From positions 216,684,081 to 216,748,080 of the forward strand of contig NC_050100.1 in NCBI RefSeq assembly GCF_902167145.1: a stretch of 64,000 nt of DNA, read 5' to 3'. Shown one piece after another: positions 22,801 to 34,696 of the stretch (positions are counted from its first letter, which is position 1; the number at the start of each line of letters is the position of its first letter). Below the pieces are notes generated by a model that was given only the letters and a program-made list of their open reading frames with translations, was not told the DNA's origin and made no database searches. The stretch is from Zea mays (Eukaryota; Streptophyta; Magnoliopsida; Poales; Poaceae). Made by a program: the position numbers and the translations under genes.

Positions 22801-25800
22801 TATTTTTTTTACAGAATATCACTGTGTATATTAAAACACAATTATCTCTGTCCTCAGAAAACCAATTATTGATGTCAGTGTCAAATGACATCATTTTTAG
22901 ATTTTACAAAAGATTGTTTATTATTTAACTTGATTTCTGTACCTTGTTAGGATGGTTTGCACGAGATCCATGTATTCTTCATCGTGTTGGTGAAGTTCTT
23001 TTACCAGCCGCTGTAGGTGGACTTAAGCAAACAAGGCAATTTGTTTTTGCCGATGACTGCTTTCAGCTGCTAAAGGTCTCTAATCAGAAAACTGTGCATG
23101 CCATAAAAAATGCTGTCCAGGCATTACGTGGATGTAAGTCATAGTGATGTGTCTTTTTCTTTAATTCATATGTTTGTTACTTCACTGATCCAAATCTGCT
23201 ACAAATTAATCCCATATCTTGCAGATCAGCCACCTAAACACATCAATATTGGCCAATATATTTATTCCAATGTACCTAGCCTGAAGGAGTTTTGCGAACC
23301 AGCTACAAAGTTAGAAGAAGGAACATCAGCCCTGAAAGCAATCTCCACAGTGATGTTGTTATTACAGAGGTTTGTTTGCAGTAACTATTTGCTCCAGTTT
23401 ATACAGTTTTGCTTGGGGGAATGGAGTGGTGGGTGGGTGGAATGGCAAAATTAAGTACACAAGGATGCCAACTAGGTAGTAAAGACCTTGGAATCCTAAA
23501 ATGTTCATCTATTAAAATCAGAGATGATGATTTTTGTTATGAGCTAGTCAAAATGTGCCATGATCATACCACTTGGATTCTGGGATATGCCATGTTGACT
23601 AGGTCTTTATGAGTGAACCATCGCTGGCTGGTTGGGGCGCCATTTCATCAGGTAGTTGAAGTTTACCTTATGCATGGACTGATGGATTGTATTTATGATA
23701 CACTTGTACTTTGTGAACCACTTGGATGTCTGGCTTGCTGAGTTGGAACCCTGCCCTGCCTGTGATTGATTAGCATGATTAACAGCAAAATTTTGTATGC
23801 TGTTGGGGAGATTAATTTTTTCATCTTGCATAGCTTTGCTACATGCCGCTTTCCAAGCAGCTAAAATTCTTGATTTTTATAAAAATATAGATATTGTTCA
23901 ATAATTTGATGCTAGGAAAATCATTGTTTTTGCTGCGCAGTTGCTATTATTTTTAGATCTGGATTTCTTTATTTCATTGCTTTGTAGTTTCTATAACTCA
24001 ACATGAATCGACAATTACCAAGACTTACATGTTAATAATTTTTTCAGATATGAGTTTAAAGCAAACCACGAGGAGTGGGTTAACACTGTTAAACCTAAGC
24101 TTGGCCTTGATATCTCTACTCGTGTGCTACAAGCCGTGAATTTTGCACGGGAAAACATCAAATCTTTGTACGCAATAAGAAATGAATTGCGGGTTGCACT
24201 CAAGAATCTTCTAAAGGTAGCCTTTCGCAAAACCTCTCTCTTAATCACACTTTTGAACAACATATACCCATTGCTTGTATTTTACTGGCTCCTTTCCTAG
24301 AAACTTCATGCTGCTGTAACTAATGAATAATGAAGGAAGGAGAGAATGCGTATAATGTGTGGGATATATTGCATTGAGCCTTTAGGGAGAATATGTAGGA
24401 GTACATGACTTGGAGGGCAAGAAACCTATCCTAGAGATAAGGAAGGTTATCCCAAGGTTACAATCAATCCTAAACCAACCATATCAGGAGTTGCCTAATA
24501 TACTCTAACAAATAAGACAGTGAGTGATGGAGGACTGCTTCCTGCAAGACTAGGGCCACCATCTAAGTGTTTGAAGCACCCATATCGGGTACTTATGGCA
24601 ACAAGCCAATACCTCTTGCTTGGTTCATTAAACTATTGAGATACATCGGAGGCACTTGATTAAATTGTTGTTGATCTCTCCTATACGACTTCCTTAGAAT
24701 CCAGTCTTTCAGTATTCTCATGACAGTACCATACTTTTGGCAACATCCAGATACAATTTATTAGGTGAAATAGGAAAATCTTAATAAGATGAGAATGTCT
24801 TTGACTCTTCATTGTGTAATTACAGTACAAGATGTAATGCAAGTAAAATCAGATTTCAGCATGTGCAAATGATTCAAAGAAATTGAATTAGACAATGGCA
24901 GGCAGGGGGGGGGGGAGCAACCTGATTGGGATAGTGCGATGCAGTTATCCCTATGGGTTGCTCACCTGTTTGCACCTTGCTATTGCCAGCTGCTCCTACA
25001 GTCCTGACTGCCCCAGTGTGCCTGGTGGGGTCGCCCTGCGATCTGCCTGTGTCAGCGCCTAAGCATGTTGCGGAGTGCAGATCTACAGTGTCAGCCTCCA
25101 TAGGCTGTTGCAGTTCTGCTCTCCGTTTACTACTGCTCCTGGTTCCTGCTCCTCTCGTGGCTCCGCCTCCATGCCATGTGTGTGTCATGCTACAAGGATG
25201 CATTCCTTCAGCTTCATGCTCTTCAGAAGTCTGACACTCCTTGTGCTGATGCTCCTGGCAGGGACAGCAGCATGCCTTCAGATCAGCAGCTGCTGCAGCG
25301 TGACTTGCACAGGCACAGCTTGTCTGGGTGTGCCCCTCGTGATTGGGTACTGCAGGATCAGGGTCGCCACTAACAGGATTGTGCAGTAGCCTAGCTAGGG
25401 TTCATTGTTGTGAAGGGAGGAGGAGAGCAAGAGATGTCGAGAGGGAAGCATATGGGGTAGGGTGAGCAGGAAATGTCTAGTGGGGATGCATGGGGTGGGG
25501 TGAGGCGAGGCAGTAGCCTAGCTAGGGTTCATTGTTGTGAAGGGAGGAGGAGATCAAGAGATGTCGAGAGGGAAGCATATGGGGTAGGGTGAGCAGGAAA
25601 TGTCTAGTGGTCTAGTGGAGATGCATGGGGTGGGGTGAGGCGAGGCATGGGCGGGGCGTCAAGGCCTGAAGGGAACGTCTGCTACCACCAACTGCTGCTT
25701 GGCCTGCTACTGCAGATTTTTTTTAGCGATGTCTTGGGCGGCAACCCAGTGGCTCTAGGCCCATGCTGCCCATCTCACGTCATAAGGACAACAGAATGTT

Positions 25801-27999
25801 TTAACACTTAGAATTTTGATTCTGTGAAAAAGGGACTGATAATGGATGTTACATTTATCAGTTGTTATAGTAGACCCAGAAGAAATGGAAAAAAATGTGT
25901 GCATGTGTCATTTGTTTTATCAATTCCCAAGTCACCATATTGATGACTCGAGAATTCCTTTGTATTGCTGTATCACCATGTGCTAATTTATGATAAATCT
26001 TGTCAGAAAGTTCATTATTAGATTGAATGAAGGGTTTGTCCATGATATTTTTGCTTTTAACTCTTCATTCGGTGTGGTGCTATCTAGGATACTGGAATTT
26101 TAGTTCTACCAACCACAGCTGGATATCCTCTGAAGAGAAACTCTAAAGAAAGACTATCATCTGGATTTGAGGATAGAATGTACAAATTTGTAGGCGTTGC
26201 TGCACTTTCTGGATGTTGTGAGGTAAAGCAGTACCTCTGCATAATTTGATTACCTTATTTCACCTCTTGAGAATAATATAATCATTATCTTATTTCATTC
26301 CACTTACTATGTAAGACTCACTTTTGCAGGTCACTATTCCCATGGAAAATCTGGATCATCATGTATCTCTTTCATTTGTAGCAGCACATGGATCAGACAA
26401 GTTTCTACTCCGTAATATCTTGGATACATATTCTCTCATCCAGGACCAAGTAGTTTTGGCATCCAAGTTGGAAACTGCACCAGTAACCAATGTTGATGTT
26501 GATGTCAATGCATCAGAGCTTCTAAAAGAAAAGGTCTGTTCAGCAAACAATCACTCTTCTTTTTTTTGGTGACATAGCGAACAATCTATTTGACATTATT
26601 TTTTCTTGGAGAGATATAATGAAAGATGGGTTGCATGAGTCAGATTAGTCCTGAAAAGACCTATAACACCCTTTGTCCAGTCTCTATCTTAAAATTGATC
26701 AGTATCATTTCTTGATAAAAGTCTTTCTACCTTTACTAGAAGATGTCATCACATTCTCTCTATTCCGAAAAAGTTATGGGTCCTTAATTAGTATATTAGG
26801 AAACATGGTATATCATTATTTCCTAGTCTATTTTTCAGGTCTTTGCATGTGTAATTGTATATAATTTTGTCTTGTCTGAATCTGTATCATAGGGCAACTT
26901 GATCTTTATTCTCAGAATTAAAGTACTAGATAAAAAATACGAACACTTACTGAAATAAAATTATGAACATGCAGACGGTTACTATCTTTTGAAGTGGTTG
27001 TGGTACAAGAAAATTATTTGCTGCCACTAATTTAAAGCAACCGAGTTCATTTCTTCAGCTCATGTTGTTCATTTCAAACTAAACCAGTGTGCGTTCCCTT
27101 GACAGGGAAATAGCGCTTTCAAAAGAAGACAGTGGATCAAGGCAATTGAGTTTTACTCAGAGGCCATCAGTTTGAGTGACACAAATGCAACATATTACTG
27201 CAACAGAGCAGCAGCTTATCTGGAACTGGGCCGGTATACTTTATACCATCCATATTTATCTGCTCAAAGTTTTTCTGAAGTTAGTACACTAAATCTGGCA
27301 TATGTTTTTCTTATGTAGTTTTAAGCAGGCCGAAGCAGATTGTGACCGGGCCTTACTGTTGGATAGAAAGGTAATAGATTTTTGTAGATGCAATATTCCT
27401 GTGCTGCTACGGGTGACATGTCTGAAGCATTGTCTACCCTAAGAGAGGAGTTCCAAAGGTTTATTGGATAGTCCTGGATGGTTCTGACATCATTACCATC
27501 TTGTGCTGTTATGGCAACATCAAATCCTTACTGTGAATACCGTTTGTTGCTTCAGAATGTTAAAGCATATCTACGGCGTGGTTTTGCAAGGGAAGTAACT
27601 TTGAATTACAAAGAAGCACTTCAAGGTGTGGCGGGGTTTTTTTTTTGGTCATTGCATTAAATTGTAGTTCTTAGCAGCATATAAAAAAACTAAAGTTGAC
27701 ATTTTATTGTGTTGATCGTCAGCAAGTTGCACCGAGCAGATGTTTTTGGTTGAACATGCATAACTTTCCTCATTACTCTTAATTGATTTATGTTGTTTTA
27801 TTGTTATTAAGAGTTTTGTCATTCTATTGTGAACGAACTATCAGAAGCAATTGTTTGTTATACTGTCTAAAATACACTATCCACAAAACTTTCTGAATAA
27901 TCTGTTGCACCTACAGATTTCAGGCATGCTTTGGCATTGGAGCCACAGAATAAAACAGCTCTTGCAGCGGAAAGGAGGCTGCAGAAACTCCTGAAGTGA
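19895..27999 (+). CDS. OM64: outer envelope protein 64, mitochondrial type (OM64/TOC64 family)
   Basis: Import receptor of the mitochondrial outer membrane. Exons: 19895-20166, 20252-20404, 20869-20993, 21728-21853, 22951-23133, 23225-23369, 24048-24216, 26088-26222, 26330-26533, 27106-27233, 27319-27370, 27556-27625, 27917-27999. All junctions are GT-AG; total 1845 nt, 614 aa. The N-terminal anchor (residues 22-40) is followed by an Arg cluster (41-45), as in Arabidopsis OM64. The middle is an amidase-signature fold, catalytically degenerate: S89 replaces the Lys and D190 the nucleophilic Ser, though S170 in PGGSCSGSA remains. The C-terminus (about 499-612) holds three TPRs with carboxylate-clamp residues (EKGNSAF, YYCNRAAAY, KAYLRRGFAR), which in this family bind Hsp70/Hsp90 C-termini. 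Intron 4 hosts a Helitron; intron 7 is expanded by repeats. The mitochondrial rather than plastid form is inferred from sequence memory. Confidence 0.95.
22094..22679 (+). mobile_element. small decayed Helitron in OM64 intron 4
   Basis: 586-bp element. It begins TCTCTACTATATTTAAG, a typical grass Helitron start, after host A (22093). It ends CTAA, followed by T (22680). The subterminal hairpin is degenerate: CCGTAACAAAGTATGGGCAACTGACTAAT can be aligned with the CCCGT...ACGGG end of the Helitron at 7821-7849. No coding content seen. It lies wholly inside an intron and leaves the OM64 splice sites intact. Confidence 0.7.
22216..22290 (-). other. tRNA-like segment inside the second Helitron
   Basis: Minus-strand A-box-like CTGGCTAGAAGG and B-box-like GGGTTCGGTTCC at roughly tRNA spacing. 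Pairing of the outer ends is poor, so this is not called as a tRNA gene. Confidence 0.4.
24307..25750. repeat. repeat-derived filler in OM64 intron 7 (possible copia LTR remnant)
   Basis: OM64 intron 7 is unusually long (1.87 kb). The segment from about 24350 (GGGATATATTGCATTGAGCC, then GGAGTACATGACTTGGAGGG) resembles the LTR of a copia element. It is followed by a GC-rich stretch (24890-25380) without a clear domain and by a tandem duplication. Classification is tentative. Confidence 0.4.
25384..25645. repeat. tandem duplication, two ~130-bp units
   Basis: Unit 1 (25384-25510) and unit 2 (25511-25645) both start CAGTAGCCTAGCTAGGGTTC and end GGTGAGGCGAGG. Unit 2 is longer because TCTAGTGG is repeated internally. 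They differ at very few other positions. Located in OM64 intron 7. Confidence 0.85.
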
Positions 28000-28478
28000 T
28001 GTGGGGAGCAGCAGCACATCCGACTTGTAAATTATTTTGAAGACTTGCCTGGTTGAAGGCAATTTTGATCGGCAGCATGTGAAAGGAAGATGCGATCTGC
28101 TGGATAAGAGTCATTAAACTATTTTTTGTTTGCCATCATTCGAAAATTTGTATCTCACGACGATTGTCAGCAAGTTTTGATATAGCTTCTTGCTATGACC
28201 GTCTATTAAGGGAAAATCTTGTATATGCATTGTATACTACTTCGATCTGAAGGCCGAGAACGCGAGAACCCATGCGAGCGCTTGGCTCTGCTGGAGTGTA
28301 TGATTGTGTAGTGCAGGATCTAATTTGGGAGGCGTTGAGACGCCCCTTATTCTCCTATGATTCCACCAGTCGCGACATTGCCGTTGGTCGTTACGTCCAC
28401 TGCCCGCCTCCTGCTCTGGCCCCGTCCCCTTCTTCCTCAGTTTGGGCGACGTTTGCATCGCTTCGGTTATACAGTAGC
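28000..28478. other. OM64 3' flank
   Basis: The 3' untranslated region of OM64 and adjacent intergenic DNA. No further gene recognised. Confidence 0.5.
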
Positions 28479-28687
28479 GTGTTTAGTTTAAAGAGTAAGT
28501 TAGTCTATCATTATCTCAATTCTTACTATTTTTTGTTTGGTTTATGAAATAGAATGAGTTGATTTATTACCATCTCATTTTTCATAGTTAGTACTAACAT
28601 TAAGAATGAGATTATCTTATCAAATTTAAGGAATAACTTATGATGCACTACTTTGTTTTGGATAGATTTATTCTTTAAATCAAACAC
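28479..28687. mobile_element. MITE with 20-bp terminal inverted repeats
   Basis: 209-bp element: left end GTGTTTAGTTTAAAGAGTAA, inverted right end GTGTTTGATTTAAAGAATAA. No convincing target duplication, so the superfamily is undecided. About 480 bp beyond the OM64 stop codon. Confidence 0.55.
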
Positions 28688-31440
28688 TTCCTTAATGGTG
28701 CACACGCACCCAATAAGATTTTTAGAGAAAATGTGATTTCCATGGTTGGACTTGTTTAAACGTCAGGTTGGATAAGGTCAGAACACGAGTTGGCATGGCA
28801 TGTAATCGACCTATGCCTAGTGTCAGATCAAGTTGACCCATGCATCGCTGTTGATAGACGTATCATGTTGGTTTTTTTAGTTGGGTAGGGATTTTTGGGT
28901 TAGGTCGGTTTTTGGTTACAAATCAGGGTATATATTTAGCCCGTGAATTATTATGGGTAAAAAAAATTATAGTCTGTACATGTTTATTGTATTGGTCGGG
29001 TCGGATTGGTCGGATTAGATGGATCAGATGGCACATGCTCAAGTTTACCCATGGTGTGGCGGACGAAGGGCGAGGAGGAGACGACGATTCCGTGGTCATG
29101 ACAGACTAGAGACATTCGGAGGAACGAAGATGGAAAAAAAGTTTGCTTGAGCCCTAGATTATTAACATTTATCTGTTTTAAAAACACTAAGAGGAAGATA
29201 ACCAAGAGGGGTTAAGTCCAATTCCTCTAAATTTTCTTACACCAATTAAAACTTATAATCAAGACCAGTTTCACCTAATAATATGTCTATTTACATAATA
29301 AAAGTTTTGCATCCTAATTTCTATTCTATGATAACATCACAATTCTAGTAATTTAAATATTTAAAAATTTTCTCAGATATAAATAATTAATATAAATAAA
29401 AGATTAAAAACATCTCGATGTTTTGCCGATGTATCAAAAAGTTTACACACCCCATCAATACTCGTCAGAGAGCCCCCAATGGTGTCGCTTCTTTTTGGTT
29501 CGTGTAAGAACCAAGCGATCTCTATAGATTTGTTTTTCCATCTCTTCGGTACAGTGAACCACTAATAGTCATGTACAAGCTTGAGTTGGATCACTCAAAC
29601 TTCAAAGGTGATCACGAAACTCCTGATCGCCACCAAATGATATCGATCACCAAGAATAACAAGCAAAAACTCTCACCAGATCTAATCAAGGCTAATAAGA
29701 ATAATGGGCGCACACTACCTACTCTCAATGCACTAATAAAGCAGATAATCAAGTGATTACAACTTTCGAGTCCCTTACTAGACAATAAATTCTTTATACT
29801 CAAATAGGTTTCTTTAGCTCTTAGAACGGGCAAGGGAGCAAGAATGGACGACTTGGACGTGTATTTATGACCCCAATCGACGAACTAGCCGTTAAAGTAA
29901 CTCAGGGCAAAATCGTGGTCGGCGAACCATTCGATGACTAGGCATCAGATTGTCCAACGACCGGCATCGAACCATTCTCCTTGGTACGACTTGATACAAC
30001 GGTCAATGTGTCCTTTCTGTGTCAGACATAGCCATTAGAGTATACTGCATAGAGCGTACAAATACCCTTTCGTCGGACTAGTCCGACACTCGCCTGACCT
30101 CTCTGGTCACTCTCTAGAGAGCGTCAAATCGAGACTCGATGATCTGACGGTCACCTTATTCGTAGGGTCGCTATTGTAGGAAGAACCTAATTGTTGTAGT
30201 TGCACCATAATGGTCTGACGATCTTATTGGACCAGTTCAACGCATATTGAAGCTCTCTGGCATGATTTTGTAAACCTTCGAATTCATCTACAATGGTATG
30301 ACGATCTTCTTCACAGGGTCCACCGAACATGCTTTCACTGGCATTCCACGTGGTGGTGTCATACCATCTCCATTAGTCCGATGATCCTAATTCTCAGGGT
30401 GCGGTGCCTATAAAACCTTCCAAACACTTTCAAATTTAAAAACTTTATGAATAATGTTTGTTCTAAACTACTTTTGTGCCTCATATGTGCTACTTAGAGC
30501 TAAAGACACTAGTTCATACCCTCGTTTATAGCTTGGTTTAAAGAAAAACAAAATCCTACACTACTTATACGTGTCTCTGATCTTTATTGGACACTTAAAA
30601 CTAGTCTATCCTTAATCTTGTCATGCATCCTTTAAAAACTGAAACGAAAATCATTGATTGTCCAACTAATTATCGTCATTGTGACCTAACTTAAGCTGGC
30701 TCTTCAAAACACACATTAGTCACAATAATCTTATATCATTATTAACCATCAAAATCAGTGAAAACCTAGATGCTTTCATTCACCTATAAAATCAGTATTC
30801 CGCAACTTAAATTATTAAAAACTATTTAAATAGTTCTCTAAGGCAGTTTTAAAAGTGGTTTTTGCCAACATAGCATATTAAAAAACCTACATAACCCCAT
30901 AACATAGCGAACATTGACTATATAATTCACTTGGAAATCTGAAAACATATAATATTGTGACCCTTAGATAATACAAGAATATTCAAATGACATCCCTAGA
31001 TGGTTTTATAGGACCATTTATATCACATCCCACCACAGTAGACTAGCATCCAAGCTTATACGCAAGCCTGTCGACCGCCTCTCTCCCCCTACTCTTTTCC
31101 ACACACTACCCTATCTCTGGTCCACCTCACGTCACTCCTCGATGGCATTGAGCTCATACACACTGCTTGCACTCTTGTCGTCTAGCATCTCCCACATCCT
31201 AGCTCTATGTATTCTTCTCCTATAGCTACCTAAAAACTGAATGGCCTCCAATGAATGATCTGGAAGGGGGGCTGGTTGATGACGATGCGTGCATGATGCT
31301 TGAGTTCAATACTATCGACTACTATCGAGATAGAACAAAAAGAAAAAAAGATATTGAGTGGTAGATAAGGCTCAAAAGAGTATCTGTATCTATGCAGTAT
31401 ATAGCATAACCGGAATTCTTATTTGATATCAACATTAAGA
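28688..31440. other. intergenic, degenerate repeats, no gene recognised
   Basis: About 29400-30420 repeats motifs such as GGTCTGACGATC, CCGATGATC and GTCCGAC, which suggests an old unclassified transposon, but no ends, LTRs or coding domains can be defined. The rest is AT-rich. Confidence 0.4.
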
Positions 31441-31682
31441 TGGTGTTTGGTTCACAGAAATATAACACAAACGGATTACAGAAGGTAATAAATACTTTTG
31501 TTTAGTAAAATTCTTTCGTACTACCTCCGTTCTTAAATATTTACCATTCGCTAGTTCATTTTTACACTAAACCGTTACAAATAAAAAAGAACGGAGAAAG
31601 TACTATCCAATCTAATTACAGCCAGTAATCATTACCACCGACAAGAGATCCTGTTACCATTCCTAAACCCTAAACACCTAAA
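31441..31682. mobile_element. MITE interrupted by a Stowaway element
   Basis: Outer ends GGTGTTTGGTTCACAG (left) and GGTGTTTAGGGTTTAGG (right, inverted) resemble the GTGTTTGG-type ends common in grass MITEs. The interior is split by the Stowaway copy at 31521-31600. Outer boundaries and superfamily are tentative. Confidence 0.45.
31521..31600. mobile_element. Stowaway MITE nested in another MITE
   Basis: 80-bp element with ends CTACCTCCGTTCTTA and AAGAACGGAGAAAG, flanked by TA (31519-31520 and 31601-31602). Same length as the hairpin Stowaway at 4439-4518 but with more diverged arms. Confidence 0.75.
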
Positions 31683-32002
31683 TTGCTAATTTCTATGACA
31701 GACCAAGGACGGCATGACAGCAGAAAGTGACAATATCCTATTGTGATGCCCTCCAAGGCTCCAACATACTGGTACATATTCCAAATTTCAGAACACAAGA
31801 CACTACTCAATACACCAGAAACTTTACTCCTCCGAAGAATTGGGATGTAACAACAAAAAAAGGTGCAAAACCATGGATATACTTATTCTAAGGAGGAGAG
31901 GATACAAAGAGAAATACAGCCGTTACAACAGATTCTGGGTGTCCATAAGATCGCTCTACTGTACTGTACATATATCTCTGTGGAGAAAAAAAGGGTTACA
32001 CT

Positions 32003-34021
32003 TCATCTAAGCTCACTGGTAGAGTTTGTCCTTCCAATCGCACTTGGTTCTCCAATCGAAACAGATGCTAATGATTTGGAGGCCCAAGCGGTAGCGTTCA
32101 TTGCCCCCTCCTGCAGATTTCCTCGCTTCGAACTTGAAGGGTATAGCCGATGAAACTTCTGTCTTCCTTGCTCAAGGTAGGTGAGGAAATATTCATGTGC
32201 CCCCATCAAGTTTGCAAACAGATTATGCCTCCTCCATGCCCATCTAGCAAAGGAATCAATCTTTGGAAAAAGACGATACAGCAGCCTCAAAATAACAAAT
32301 GCGGTCGCCAATGCTAGATAAGTATCCTGCTGAAGTATTTTCTCTGGCGACCGAGCCCACCAAAACGGGCAATTTTCCTGTTCAGCATCCTTTTGCCGCT
32401 CAATATCGTGCAAGGGATGTACCATGGTCTCCCCTGCAGTTGACTTGACATTGACCGAGGCATTGATACCTTCACCACATTAATTTATCTTCCGTAAATG
32501 ACTTAAAGTATAGTAACCACCAAGAACAAGGTTAAGATTTCTGGAAAATGAAAACCACAAGCAAGCTGGAAAAAGCCAGTCTCACAATCATACATGGATT
32601 AGTTGCTGAATGTGTGACTTATAGAAATCGTGCTACTAAAATCATTCCCAATAAAAGAGGACAAGAGTCGTCCAATAAGGAAAAAGTAACACACCTGAGA
32701 CATCAGTATAGAAAGCTGCAAGTGGTTTAACAGTCCTTGGTCCATGATACCGTACTCTCATGGTTGAATTCAAGAGAAAGAGTGTTGGGAAACCATGGAT
32801 GCCGTATCTTGAAATTATGCTGCAGTTCCAGCATCAGATTAGTATTCCACCAAAATATATGTATTGTAATAAGAAATAATTTTTTTCTTTACACTATACA
32901 AGGACAAACCTTGGCCTAATTGCAGATTCCTCAAATGCAAAATGTCTAATGGTTGGGAATAAGGAGGCCAGTGTCTCGAAATTTGGTTTGCATTCTTGTG
33001 AGAATGGGCACCACGAGGCATAGAAAAGTACAGCAATATAGTCATCCTTGTTTGCATGAAGAAGATTAACTGCCGTTGCTAAGGTGAACTCATCCCCCTG
33101 AAAGGATACAAATCAGTCAGATTCAAATTTTACAAGTACAACTGGTGGAAAACCCTTATGCTCAGGTGGGAGAAAGTGGAAACTATATAGTAATAGTGTT
33201 TTTTATCATCATGACGTGGTGCATTTGGAGGTGCAGAAATAATTGGATCTTCAATGAAATTCCCCCTTCGGTTCCTGAGTGCAAGGCTATGTTTAGGAGT
33301 GAAATTGCTCTGTTATGCCATAGAGTCAAGCCTGTTCTTAAAGAAGACATTGCATCTTGGCTACTCAATTTAGGGTTGTAACTCTTCCCCTTCGGCTCAC
33401 TCTATCTTTCATTTCTTTGTAATCTTCCTCTTCCTCCCTAAACTCAGTTCTTTTGATTTAATAATATTACTGTAGGACCCTCCTACAGTACCTTTACTTC
33501 AAAAAAAAATAGTGTTTTTTATTTGCTTTGGCATAACATAAGCAATATATAGCTGCTCGAAGTCTAAACCAATGAACAGAAGCAAGTATTTACACAACCT
33601 GAGAACCACCACCAAAATAATAGTTGTAAATCGTAGACAAGATTTCCCCCGTTCTAACTTAGCAAACCCATCTTTTCATGACAAACAATTTGCGTCACAA
33701 ACCATTTGCTAGTTTCCACTTCATCACGCACCACAATTGCTCCAACATGGGAACACTCAGTATGGTAATGGAACGAACAAATTCGCATACATACAGTTCT
33801 TTGGTTATTTTATCACAACCTTGCAAATATCTTACCTCCACGACGCCGACCGGGTTGCCAAGATCCAGCGTCGAGCACGTGTCTCGAGTACCAAGAACGG
33901 ATTCCACGATAGTAGGCACCGGGCACTCATCGTGGGGCGGGGATGCGGCGGCGGCGGTACCAACGCCGGTGAGGAGGAAGGGGAGGAGCAGCGCTGTCCA
34001 CAACGGCAGTCGCCGCGCCAT
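32003..34021 (-). CDS. APRL5: 5'-adenylylsulfate reductase-like protein (thioredoxin-fold, APRL5 type)
   Basis: Exons on the minus strand: 34021-33836, 33097-32910, 32819-32695 and 32469-32003, all GT-AG; total 966 nt, 321 aa. Residues 1 to about 26 are a signal peptide. Exons 2-3 (residues 63-167) form a thioredoxin fold with [12 protein letters not shown] (W91, C92, then C98). The usual WCxxC pair is replaced by a WCPFSQ form with a single Cys at the active-site position, as in plant APR-like proteins. A transmembrane segment lies near residues 216-235 ([19 protein letters not shown]), and the tail is Ser-rich. These proteins lack the reductase domain of true APS reductase, so a role in sulfate reduction is unproven; a secretory-pathway redox or chaperone role is the usual suggestion. 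Member number (APRL5 versus 6 or 7) is from memory. Intron 1 contains a LINE fragment. Confidence 0.93.
33192..33522 (+). mobile_element. LINE 3' fragment with 15-bp target duplication in APRL intron 1
   Basis: Body about 33207-33507, flanked by perfect copies of AATAGTGTTTTTTAT at 33192-33206 and 33508-33522, with an A run at the 3' end. The body encodes only the ORF2 C-terminus ([14 protein letters not shown] through ASWLLNLGL, stop at 33379-33381) plus the 3' untranslated region. It is antisense to the APRL gene and severely 5'-truncated, with the same zf-RVT-type LINE lineage as the copy at 11132-13763. Confidence 0.9.
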
Positions 34022-34354
34022 GGAGGAGGGGGGCCGCTAGGCCCTAGATCTGGGCGCTTCGAGCGCGGCGGTGGCCGCGACGCGCGCGCCGGGCTGCGCT
34101 CACCGCCGGGAGGGCGCTGCCGGCCTGCCGCGGCGGCCACGGCTACTCGGGCCACGGTGGGTGCGGGGGTGGGATGGGAATTGGGATCGGTGTGTTGCGT
34201 TGTTGGGGGCTCGCTTTATCTGGTTCGGGTGCTACACAGCCGTTCGATCGTGATCGGATGGCACAGGGACGCTCGACAGCCCGTCTTGACCTCGACGTGC
34301 GGGACCGGAAGGCGATGACGCGGCATGGGCTTCATCTGCAGCAGGGGGGACTGT
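34022..34354 (-). promoter_or_regulatory. APRL upstream region, bounded by a MULE insertion
   Basis: About 330 bp of GC-rich DNA between the APRL start codon and the transposon that begins at 34364. It holds the 5' leader and core promoter; no TATA element is clear on the minus strand. Confidence 0.4.
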
Positions 34355-34442
34355 ACATGATGGCCGAATTTTTTGTATTTTAGCCCTTAAACAGAAGTAA
34401 AATCACGTTTAGACCTAAAAAATTTTAAATGCAGTTTTGGAC

Positions 34443-34593
34443 CCTTTGCTCGGCGCCATAGCCTATGGCGCCGAGCTAACACAGCTCGGCGCCATAGGCT
34501 ATGGCGCCGAGGTCGTGTTGCGTTGGCACAACCCAGACGCGTGGCGTCGACGTGGAACCGAGCTCGGCGCCACAGATCTTGGCGCCGAGCTCG
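34443..34593. repeat. GC-rich palindromes in the left MULE arm
   Basis: Two perfect palindromes built on CTCGGCGCCATAG and its complement stand side by side at about 34448-34511. A third imperfect one, GAGCTCGGCGCCA ... TGGCGCCGAGCTC, is at about 34559-34592. The right arm has the same set at about 35518-35648, except that one palindrome is collapsed to CTCGGCGCCGAG. Confidence 0.8.
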
Positions 34594-34633
34594 GTTGTGT
34601 TATTAAAATATTTGTTGCAGACATGAGCACAAA

Positions 34634-34696
34634 GCCCATCTAGCCCACTTGGTAGAGCATAAGGCTTCTAACCATGTGGTCGTGGGTCAAACCGCA
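34634..34696 (+). other. tRNA-like segment, left MULE arm
   Basis: Reads GCCCATCTAGCCCACTTGGT, then AGAGC and an anticodon-like loop CTTCTAA (TCT anticodon if real). The B-box here is damaged (GGGTCAAACC). Acceptor-stem halves do not pair, so this is a pseudo-tRNA. Confidence 0.5.

Noticed and set aside
33145..33381. 78-codon plus-strand gene in APRL intron 1
   Set aside because: Its first part is host intron and its second part is the tail of a truncated LINE; the 15-bp duplication marks the junction.
34634..34696. Functional tRNA-Arg(TCT) gene
   Set aside because: Damaged B-box and no pairing acceptor stem; it lies in a transposon arm and is duplicated in the other arm.
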